From an uncultured Oscillospiraceae bacterium (GTDB lineage: Bacteria; Bacillota; Clostridia; Oscillospirales; Acutalibacteraceae): 46,428 bases of DNA. A program made the position numbers and the translations under genes. Positions 40,581 to 46,428 of the stretch are shown one piece after another. The stretch lies in assembly GCA_900543795.1 (NCBI GenBank), contig UQSH01000008.1:1-46428 (forward strand), read 5' to 3'. The notes beneath the pieces are model-generated. The model was not told where the DNA came from, made no database searches, and saw only the letters and a program-made list of their open reading frames with translations. Within the stretch, counting starts at the first letter, position 1; the number at the start of each line of letters is the position of its first letter.

Positions 40581-41813
40581 TTAAAGATAGCTTAACGGAT
40601 TTACTCTTGTTCCGTTGAGTCTTACCTCAAAATGAAGATGAGGTCCTGTTGAATTTCCGGTTGAGCCGGAATATGAGATAATATCGCCCTTTTGCACAGA
40701 CTGACCGACGCTTACACAAAGCGAGCTGTTATGTGCATAAAGCGTTGAAAGTCCGTTTCCGTGATCTATAACAATATATTTACCGTAGCTGTATGTAAGG
40801 CTTTTTGCGATAACAACCTTGCCCGAATCCGCAGCGTGAACGGCAGTTCCCGACGGACACGGAAAATCTATTCCGCCGTGGTAGGAGCCGTTTCTGTAAT
40901 TAGGATATCCTGCGGAAATATTGCGATAGCTTGTCGGATAAGCAAGCTGACCTGTTCCGGGAGTATAATTACTGTCGCCCGGCCTATTTGATGACGAGCT
41001 CAAAATTTTACTGATTTCGTTATCAATAGCCTGCTGCTCTTTTTTGTTTGCCGAAATTGTTTCACGAATTTCCGAGGCTTGACTGTCAAGCTTCTTGATT
41101 GCGGCATTGCAAGCGGCAACCTCACTGTCTAATTCCTTTTTTGAATCCGCTAAATCATTAATTGCCTCTTGAAGCTCTGCTTTTTGGGAATCAAGAGAGG
41201 CCTTATCATCTTTAAGCTGGATTTTCTTTTCTTCAAGCGCCTGCTTTTCCTTTTGAATTTCCTGCATTTTTTTCATAAGGGTGTCAAGCGTATTACTGTC
41301 CTGCTCGGAAACACATTTAACCATTTCCGCTCTTGTTAAAACAGAGCTCATATCTCCGCTTTCAAGCAGAATTTCAAGCGTTGAAACATTGCCCGAGATA
41401 TACATTGCACGAAGCCTTTGGCAATACTGCTCATATATTTCCTCAAACTCTGCCTGCTTTTTATCGATTTCCTGCTGAGCCTTTTCGATTTCCTTTTCAG
41501 TTGAATTAATTTTGGCCGTAATGTCGTCTATCTGCTTTTGCAGAGCGGCCTTTTCGCTTTCTCGGTTTGAAATTTTATCTTGAAGAAGATCAACCTTTGA
41601 CATAAGCGCATTAACATATTCCTGCGTTTCCGCTTTTTCTGCCTTCAAGCCGTCTATCTTCTTTTGCGCTGAATTAATTTCGCTTTGAATTTTTTCCTTT
41701 TCCTTTTGAAGCTCGGCGGTTGTTTTTGCCTGGGCGCCGAACGCACAGGAAAAAATCATTGACGCGCTTAAAACCGAGCAAATAATTTTTACAACGGCTT
41801 TCTTAAACTGCAC
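40581..41813 (-). CDS. Secreted M23 peptidase with coiled coil, first of three
   Basis: EnvC/PcsB-like murein hydrolase, about 410 residues. Signal peptide (cleavage near AQAKT), coiled coil (about 30-265) with RLRAMYISGNVSTLEILL and SSVLTRAEMVKCVS, a short Ser/Asn/Gly linker, and an M23 domain with HGGID, YAHNS and HLHFE. The frame extends upstream over ftsX; I use the GTG at 41813, because the protein then begins with a normal signal peptide, with a second GTG at 41822 also possible near AAGGA. Overlap with ftsX (11-20 bp) indicates coupled translation, as expected for an FtsX partner. Confidence 0.92.
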   Translation of the reverse strand: MQFKKAVVKIICSVLSASMIFSCAFGAQAKTTAELQKEKEKIQSEINSAQKKIDGLKAEKAETQEYVNALMSKVDLLQDKISNRESEKAALQKQIDDITAKINSTEKEIEKAQQEIDKKQAEFEEIYEQYCQRLRAMYISGNVSTLEILLESGDMSSVLTRAEMVKCVSEQDSNTLDTLMKKMQEIQKEKQALEEKKIQLKDDKASLDSQKAELQEAINDLADSKKELDSEVAACNAAIKKLDSQASEIRETISANKKEQQAIDNEISKILSSSSNRPGDSNYTPGTGQLAYPTSYRNISAGYPNYRNGSYHGGIDFPCPSGTAVHAADSGKVVIAKSLTYSYGKYIVIDHGNGLSTLYAHNSSLCVSVGQSVQKGDIISYSGSTGNSTGPHLHFEVRLNGTRVNPLSYL

Positions 41814-42723
41814 TAATCTCACTGCCTTCCTTATTAAGATACCTGCCCGTTGAAAGAAGCGCTCCGCCGACACCTGTTATGATGCCGATAAGAACGAATG
41901 CTCCGAGCATTGGAAGCGCATAATCTTCAAATTTCAGCGCTTCAAGTCCGAGAGAGATTAGCAAATCGCTGAACTGATTGATTGCAAATTCATAAAATGC
42001 CCAAACAACTCCCAAGGAAACAACGCCCGATATAATTCCTAGTATCATACCCTCAACAACAAACGGAAGCCTAACAAAGCTGTTTGTTGCACCAACCGAT
42101 TTCATTATGCTTATTTCAAGGCGTCTTGAATAAACGGTAAGCTTAATCGTGTTTTGAATAATGAAAACGCTTATTGCAAGAAGAACCGCAATAATAACTA
42201 TTGCAATAACCTCTATGCCGTGGCGGATTGCAACAAGCTTTTTGGCAAGGTCCTTATTTTCTCTTATCGTGTCTATATGGTCAAGCTGCTTAATTTGGTC
42301 TATCGTTGAATCAAAATATGTTAAATCATCAACAGTAACCTTATAAGCATCGGGCAGAGGAATATCCGAGCTTATCTCCGTAAAAAACTCACGCTGAGCC
42401 TCCTCCATTGTTGCAAGCTGCTCTGCCCAAGCATCTTCCTTTGCAATAAACTCAACGCCCTTAACATTTTCAATTGCTTCTATTTTTTCGCCCATTGCGG
42501 TTATATCAGCGTCTGTTGTGCCGTCCTTGATATAAACCATAACAACATTTTCCTCTTCGATTCTGCCGAGAAGGGATTCAATATTGAGGAATATCATTGA
42601 AGCACAGCCGATTAAAACAAGGCAGCTCATAAGAACACAGATTGACGCAATACTCATCATTCTGTTTGCCCAAGTGTTTCTGAAGCCCTCTTTAAAAAGA
42701 TACCTTAAGCTTGAAGCAGTCAT
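41803..42723 (-). CDS. ftsX: Cell division protein FtsX
   Basis: Membrane subunit of the FtsEX complex, which transmits ATP hydrolysis by FtsE to an extracellular peptidoglycan hydrolase. The 306 residues show an N-terminal cytoplasmic part (FKEGFRNTWANRMMS), four membrane helices (near 22-45, 170-195, 225-250 and 270-292), and the large external loop between helices 1 and 2 (about 48-165) that contacts the hydrolase partner. It overlaps ftsE (TAATG) and the first M23 gene. The C-terminal GSEISAV ends within that gene. Confidence 0.96.
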   Translation of the reverse strand: MTASSLRYLFKEGFRNTWANRMMSIASICVLMSCLVLIGCASMIFLNIESLLGRIEEENVVMVYIKDGTTDADITAMGEKIEAIENVKGVEFIAKEDAWAEQLATMEEAQREFFTEISSDIPLPDAYKVTVDDLTYFDSTIDQIKQLDHIDTIRENKDLAKKLVAIRHGIEVIAIVIIAVLLAISVFIIQNTIKLTVYSRRLEISIMKSVGATNSFVRLPFVVEGMILGIISGVVSLGVVWAFYEFAINQFSDLLISLGLEALKFEDYALPMLGAFVLIGIITGVGGALLSTGRYLNKEGSEISAV

Positions 42724-43529
42724 TATTCCTCACCTCCGTCTTCTCCGTCTGAAATCGTTTCAAAAATATCCTCAACCTCGGCACCGAGTTTAACATCTTC
42801 ATTATAGAAGAACATATCGGTTTCCTTTTCAGGATTTTCAGATTCAAATTGTGCGTTTGTCGGATCAGGTGTGTCGGAAACAACCTCGCCGTTTTTGATA
42901 ACAATAACTCTTCTTTGGAAGGTTTTAACAAGGTTGTGCTCGTGAGTTACCATAATAACAGTTGTTCCGTTATTGTTAATCTTTGTGAGCATTTCAACAA
43001 TTTCAAGGCTCATTTCGGGATCAACATTTCCCGTGGGCTCGTCCGCAACAATAAGCTTTGGATTGTTAACAAGAGCTCTTGCAAGTGAAACACGCTGCTG
43101 CTCTCCGCCGGAAAGCTCATTTGGCATAGAGCGTGCCTTATGGGAAAGACCTACTAATTGAAGAATATAAGGAACTCTTTTTCTTATATCCTTTTCCTTT
43201 GCACCGATAACACGCATTGCAAACGCAACATTATCATAAACGCTCATTTTGGGAATAAGGCGGAAATCTTGGAAAACGATTCCCATAGTTCTTCTGTAAT
43301 ACGGAACCTGCTTTTTCTTTATTGTGTCTGACGAATAATCACCAACGATAACCGTTCCCTCGGTTGGCTTTTCCTCGTGCATAATAAGCTTTAAGAATGT
43401 GCTTTTTCCTGCACCCGAGGAGCCGACAACGAAAACAAATTCTCCGTCATCTATTTTGATATTAACATTATTAAGAGCTTTTGTGCCGTTGCTTTCATAA
43501 ACCTTTGTTACATCACGAAATTCAATCAC
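42723..43529 (-). CDS. ftsE: Cell division ATP-binding protein FtsE
   Basis: ABC ATPase partner of FtsX. Walker A is GSSGAGKST, the signature LSGGEQQ and Walker B LIVADEPTGNVDP, with switch His in MVTHEH. The usual FtsE is about 220-230 residues; here 268 residues include an acidic C-terminal extension of roughly 40 residues (Asp/Glu-rich, ending ISDGEDGGEE). The start is GTG with AGAGGT 7 bases upstream. It opens the ftsE-ftsX-M23x3 operon and probably the longer run to guaB. Confidence 0.96.
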   Translation of the reverse strand: MIEFRDVTKVYESNGTKALNNVNIKIDDGEFVFVVGSSGAGKSTFLKLIMHEEKPTEGTVIVGDYSSDTIKKKQVPYYRRTMGIVFQDFRLIPKMSVYDNVAFAMRVIGAKEKDIRKRVPYILQLVGLSHKARSMPNELSGGEQQRVSLARALVNNPKLIVADEPTGNVDPEMSLEIVEMLTKINNNGTTVIMVTHEHNLVKTFQRRVIVIKNGEVVSDTPDPTNAQFESENPEKETDMFFYNEDVKLGAEVEDIFETISDGEDGGEE

Positions 43530-43592
43530 AGTTTTTACCTCTTTTTATTATCTCTTCCGTTCGGATTTGATTTTATATTTTTACCCTTATAT

Positions 43593-43621
43593 ATAATATA
43601 GCAATTTAAAATATAAATCAA
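43593..43621 (-). promoter_or_regulatory. Promoter of the ftsEX operon
   Basis: On the minus strand TTGATT (43616-43621) and TATTAT (43593-43598) are 17 bases apart in an AT-rich region. Overlapping TATATT and TATAAG boxes make the exact -10 uncertain. Confidence 0.6.
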
Positions 43622-43695
43622 GGTTTAAATGTTGTTTTTTTGTAAATTATGTAACTAATCTGTAAATTAAATTATGGAAACGGATAAATAAATTA

Positions 43696-43721
43696 CCGGC
43701 AGAGCAAAAATACTCCGCCGG
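43696..43721 (-). terminator. Probable terminator after the CdaR-type gene
   Basis: CCGGC (43696-43700) plus GAG (43702-43704) pair with CTC (43713-43715) plus GCCGG (43717-43721), with one mismatch between. On the minus strand it is followed by TAATTTATTTAT, so the U-tract is interrupted. It lies 25 bp after the stop codon. Confidence 0.65.
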
Positions 43722-43745
43722 CAAATTAAAAGCTTTATTGAATAA

Positions 43746-44831
43746 TTAATATTTAACAGGTGTTGATTCAAGATATTTATTAACCATAAGCGCAACCTTG
43801 AAAACGATTGCATCGTCAAACTCTCTTAAATCAAGACCGGTGATTTTTTTGATTTTTTCAAGACGGTAAACAAGCGTGTTTCTGTGAACAAACAGCTTAC
43901 GGCTTGTTTCCGAAACATTGAGGTTATTTTCAAAAAACTTTTGAATTGTGAAGAGTGTTTCCTGATCAAGCGATTCAATCGAGCCTGCCTTGAAAACCTC
44001 TTTAAGATACATTTCGCAAAGCGTTGTGGGAAGCTGATAAATCAAGCGGGCGATACCGAGATTTTCATAGCTTGCGATAGGCTTTTCCGTGTCAAACACC
44101 TTGCCGACTTCAAGAGAAACCTGCGCCTCCTTAAACGAACGGGCAAGATCTTTAATGCCCGTTACGCAGGTGCCTATGCCGATAAACGCATTGCAGTAAA
44201 ACTCTGTTGAAAGAGTGTCGCAAATAGAGCGTGCAAGCTTTTCAAGATCCTTCATTTCAACATCTTGGCGAACCTCTTTAACAAGAGCAATATCATTTTC
44301 GTTTATATTTACAACAAAATCCTTTGTTTTATCAGGGAAGAAATTTTGAATAACATCAAACACGGAAACATCTGTTTTTTGAGGAACTCGGATAAGAAAA
44401 ACAACCCGTGTTGTGTCATTATTAAAATGAAGCTCACGGCTTTTGATATAGATATCGCCGGGAAGAATATTATCAAGAATAACATTTTTGATAAAATTTG
44501 AACGGTCAAACTTTTCATCATTGCTGATTTTTATTTGGTTAAAGGCAATCGAAATAATATCTGCATAATGCTTGCTTAATTCATCCGTTCCCTCTATAAA
44601 CACCGCATATTCGGGATGAACGGAATTGCCGAACGCCTTATAAGTTACTCCGTCAACACAGGTTTGCTCGCCTGAAAAAACACCTGCCGAAATAACGCCC
44701 TTGCGCACCTCGCCTATTTGGCCGAGCTCCGAACAGGCAATAACCGTTGCAGTTTCATCAACAACGCCGAGGCTTCTGTCAAGCGAATCGCGCATTTGAT
44801 TAACTATGCCCTGAAACAGTCTGTTTGGCAT
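43746..44831 (-). CDS. CdaR/PucR-family transcriptional regulator
   Basis: Regulator of 361 residues with an N-terminal sensory region that fits the sugar-diacid-recognition type (FQGIVNQMRDSLDRSLGVVDE, about 5-125), a central GGDEF-like domain without catalysis, and a C-terminal helix-turn-helix of the PucR type (NLNVSETSRKLFVHRNTLVYRL, about 305-330). The ligand is unknown and no target genes for sugar acids are nearby. ATG 44831 is chosen because GAGGAGGAA lies 5 to 6 bases upstream; 10 more codons are open upstream. Own promoter and terminator. Confidence 0.88.
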   Translation of the reverse strand: MPNRLFQGIVNQMRDSLDRSLGVVDETATVIACSELGQIGEVRKGVISAGVFSGEQTCVDGVTYKAFGNSVHPEYAVFIEGTDELSKHYADIISIAFNQIKISNDEKFDRSNFIKNVILDNILPGDIYIKSRELHFNNDTTRVVFLIRVPQKTDVSVFDVIQNFFPDKTKDFVVNINENDIALVKEVRQDVEMKDLEKLARSICDTLSTEFYCNAFIGIGTCVTGIKDLARSFKEAQVSLEVGKVFDTEKPIASYENLGIARLIYQLPTTLCEMYLKEVFKAGSIESLDQETLFTIQKFFENNLNVSETSRKLFVHRNTLVYRLEKIKKITGLDLREFDDAIVFKVALMVNKYLESTPVKY

Positions 44832-44887
44832 AAAAATTCCTCCTCTGATAAAAAGTTGCACAAAATATCACAAGCTCTATTGTTGAT

Positions 44888-44916
44888 ATTATACAATGCC
44901 TATAAACATTTTGCAA
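44888..44916 (-). promoter_or_regulatory. Promoter of the CdaR-type gene
   Basis: On the minus strand TTGCAA (44911-44916) and a perfect TATAAT (44888-44893) are 17 bases apart. The leader is about 50 bases. Confidence 0.78.
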
Positions 44917-44966
44917 GCATTTTAATAAATTTTCTTATATTTTTTTGTTTATATTGCATAAAGAAA

Positions 44967-45013
44967 AAAGCAAAGAGCAAAAACCACAATATATAGTGCT
45001 TGCTCTTTGCTTT
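44967..45013 (-). terminator. Intrinsic terminator after the pseudouridine synthase gene
   Basis: A 14-bp outer stem (44967-44980 with 45000-45013) encloses an inner CAC/GTG pairing. On the minus strand it is followed by a run of Ts (TTTTTTCTTT including the stem end). It overlaps nothing else and ends the hflX-DUF4830-rsuA-like transcript. Confidence 0.87.
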
Positions 45014-45017
45014 CTTA

Positions 45018-45728
45018 CTATTTTGTTATTTTATCAACCTCTTTAGAGGTTAAATAGCGGCAATCGCCCTCTGCAAGATTTTCATCGAGGGCAAGGGAGC
45101 CCATTGAAATTCTTTTAAGCTCAACCACCTTAATTCCGAAGGCGGAAAACATTCTTTTTATTTGGTGGTATCTTCCCTGCCTGATAACAATTCTTGCTTT
45201 TTTATAATCGTTTTCGCAGGGAGAAAGCACGGCAGGCAGGCATATTTCCCCGCCTATGTCAACGCCCCTTTCAAACTGCAATATAATATTTTCGTTAAAC
45301 GGCTTGTCCAATTCGGCAATATACTCCTTTGGAATATGCTTTTTGGGGCTCAAAATATTATGTGCAAATGTGCCGTCATTAGTTAAAAGAACAAAACCCG
45401 TTGTGTTTTTATCAAGTCTGCCGGCCGGAAAAACACCCCTGCGCTTCATATCCTCCGGCAGAATATCAACAACTGTTTTTTCGTTTGTTTTTTTGCCGTC
45501 TGTTGAGGAAATAACGCCCTTTGGCTTATTCATCATAATATAAACAAATTCGCTGTATTCAACCCTTTTTCCGTTTACAAGAATATTATCGCAGGCAGGG
45601 TCTGCCTTTTCGCCTGAGCTTTTAACTGCACAGCCGTTTAGAATTACCGCGCCGTTTTTTATCAGCGTTTTTGCCTCGCTTCTTGTTATATTAAAATGAG
45701 ATGAAATAATTTTATCTATTCTTTCCAT
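45018..45728 (-). CDS. RsuA/RluB/E/F-family pseudouridine synthase
   Basis: Isomerises specific uridines to pseudouridine in rRNA. The 236 residues have an N-terminal S4 RNA-binding domain (MERIDKIISSHFNITRSEAKTLI, then GAVILNG) and the catalytic domain with MMNKPKGVISS, the catalytic Asp in GRLDKNTTG, LLTNDG and a C-terminal EGRYHQIKRM-like segment (RQGRYHQIKRMF). The small-subunit RsuA or a large-subunit member cannot be separated by eye. ATG 45728 gives the normal S4 start; the open frame extends 23 codons into the preceding gene. It follows the DUF4830 gene by 13 bp. Confidence 0.94.
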   Translation of the reverse strand: MERIDKIISSHFNITRSEAKTLIKNGAVILNGCAVKSSGEKADPACDNILVNGKRVEYSEFVYIMMNKPKGVISSTDGKKTNEKTVVDILPEDMKRRGVFPAGRLDKNTTGFVLLTNDGTFAHNILSPKKHIPKEYIAELDKPFNENIILQFERGVDIGGEICLPAVLSPCENDYKKARIVIRQGRYHQIKRMFSAFGIKVVELKRISMGSLALDENLAEGDCRYLTSKEVDKITK

Positions 45729-45741
45729 ATAAAAATCCGTT

Positions 45742-46212
45742 TTACTGCCTTTCAAGCCCCTGCATAAAGCCATCCGAAAGCGAGGTTGAGCAAACATCTC
45801 CGCCTATCAGCATACCGTTGCAAACAAGAAGATTTGCAAAAACGCAATCTCTGTTTTCATAGCCCGGATAATTTGTTATTTGGTATGTATAAACGGTTAC
45901 GCTTTTTCCTTTATAGTCATCAAGGCTGAAGCCCTGCTTTTTTTGAAGCTCGTTATATTTTGTATAAGTATCGTTAAACTCCAGGGGAATATTAACGCTT
46001 TTTTCCTCAAACTCCGTTTTAAATTCCCAGCCGAGAGATTTTAAATATTCCTCTCTTTTTTCATTTGTTTCAATCATAACGGCAGATGATGCCTGCTTTG
46101 AGCCTTCAACATGATTTGAAAAAAATGTTATGGCAATCACAACGGCGCCCGTTAATATCATAATAAGCCCGAAAACCGTTTTCGGCTTCAGCCTTAAAGT
46201 AAACATTTTCAT
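45742..46212 (-). CDS. DUF4830-type membrane-anchored protein
   Basis: 156 residues with one N-terminal membrane helix (about 14-33) and an external domain. Segments such as EYLKSLGWEF, VNIPLEFNDTYTKYNELQKKQGF, YKGKSVTVYTYQITNYPG and LLVCNGMLIGGDVCS match what I know of DUF4830, a family common in Clostridia with no assigned function. It has a GGGGTG ribosome site 5 bases before the ATG, within a hairpin that also covers the start codon. It lies between hflX and the pseudouridine synthase gene. Confidence 0.82.
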   Translation of the reverse strand: MKMFTLRLKPKTVFGLIMILTGAVVIAITFFSNHVEGSKQASSAVMIETNEKREEYLKSLGWEFKTEFEEKSVNIPLEFNDTYTKYNELQKKQGFSLDDYKGKSVTVYTYQITNYPGYENRDCVFANLLVCNGMLIGGDVCSTSLSDGFMQGLERQ

Positions 46213-46236
46213 AAAATCACCCCATAATGATTTTAT
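46211..46236 (-). other. Hairpin over the DUF4830 start codon
   Basis: ATAAAATCA (46211-46219) pairs with TGATTTTAT (46228-46236) around an 8-base loop, and TGATTTTAT recurs at 46241-46249. In the minus-strand RNA the stem takes in the start of the AUG and part of the GGGGUG ribosome site. It might limit translation, or may simply be an AT-rich coincidence. Confidence 0.4.
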
Positions 46237-46245
46237 GAGATGATT

Positions 46246-46428
46246 TTATAAAATATACTCTTTAACCGCTTCAAGAAATGAAATTTCGGCAGTTGCCTCT
46301 ATAAGAATTCCGTTTTCGGTGTATTCCTGAGAATGAACAACTCCGTTTTCGCGAAGCGCACCCGCTATTGAGCCCTTATCAAACGGGATGAGCATACGCA
46401 CTCTCCTGCGTGTTTGAGGAAGAGCGTT
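46246..46428 (-). CDS. hflX: Probable GTPase HflX, C-terminal end (partial)
   Basis: Only the last 60 codons and the stop are in the window, reading on the minus strand from base 46428. The segment RRRVRMLIPFDKGSIAGALRE, a HSQEYTENGILIEA stretch and a final EAVKEYIL resemble the C-terminal domain of HflX, a ribosome-associated GTPase that rescues stalled or dimerised ribosomes. The GTPase domain lies outside, so the assignment rests on this tail alone. It is followed after 33 bp by the DUF4830 gene. Confidence 0.7.
   Translation of the reverse strand, partial: NALPQTRRRVRMLIPFDKGSIAGALRENGVVHSQEYTENGILIEATAEISFLEAVKEYIL

Overview
The window looks like a chromosomal segment of a strictly anaerobic, low-to-mid GC Gram-positive bacterium of the Clostridia (Bacillota), plausibly a gut Oscillospirales/Ruminococcaceae-type organism. 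The reasons are a class III (oxygen-sensitive) ribonucleotide reductase, a class B sortase with an SPSTG-type substrate, an LCP wall-assembly protein, a transketolase split into two polypeptides, strong AGGAGG-type ribosome binding sites and AT-rich intergenic regions with sigma-A-like promoters. The taxonomic placement is inference. I saw no rRNA, tRNA, CRISPR, prophage or insertion sequence. The DNA is mostly housekeeping genes plus cell-envelope genes, packed tightly and mostly on the minus strand.

Layout. 1-2729 (+): nrdD (5' end outside the window) and nrdG, ending at a two-way terminator. 2769-5861 (-): a ComEC-type metallo-hydrolase, then an operon of a small membrane protein, two tandem GtrA paralogues and a Cof-type HAD phosphatase. 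6087-7873 (-): the two transketolase halves. 7957-10799 (-): an envelope cluster of LCP protein, class B sortase and a small secreted SPSTG protein. 10919-14990 (-): a MarR regulator and a heterodimeric ABC exporter, with tandem operator-like sites at the marR promoter. 15160-18135 (+): ksgA/rsmA, a MATE transporter and an unrecognised GNAT-like gene. 18186-20518 (-): a GH27 alpha-galactosidase with its own promoter and operator-like palindrome, and a PHP phosphoesterase. 20682-23577 (-): zapA, a U32 peptidase-family protein (RlhA type) and maf. 23723-27719 (-): rpe, two uncharacterised membrane-anchored proteins and mgtE. 27884-29494 (+): an ABC-F protein with unusual ATPase motifs. 29565-32058 (-): two GDPD phosphodiesterases flanking a nitroreductase. 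32118-43529 (-): a nearly gapless series ftsE, ftsX, three M23/coiled-coil hydrolases, queH, rarA, an aldo/keto reductase, nth, aroK and finally guaB. 43746-44831 (-): a CdaR-type regulator. 45018-46428 (-): the C-terminus of hflX, a DUF4830-type protein and an RsuA-family pseudouridine synthase.

How the genes work together. The strongest theme is cell-wall remodelling. FtsEX sits directly upstream of three paralogous secreted hydrolases that each keep all M23 active-site residues; FtsEX is known to control one EnvC/PcsB-type partner in other bacteria, so three in a row is unusual. LCP, sortase B and its probable substrate form a second surface module, and zapA adds a divisome component. The best candidates for undescribed biology are the FtsEX plus triple-M23 set, the rpe-linked pair of membrane proteins, the tandem GtrA pair with its small membrane partner, and the sortase-substrate pair.
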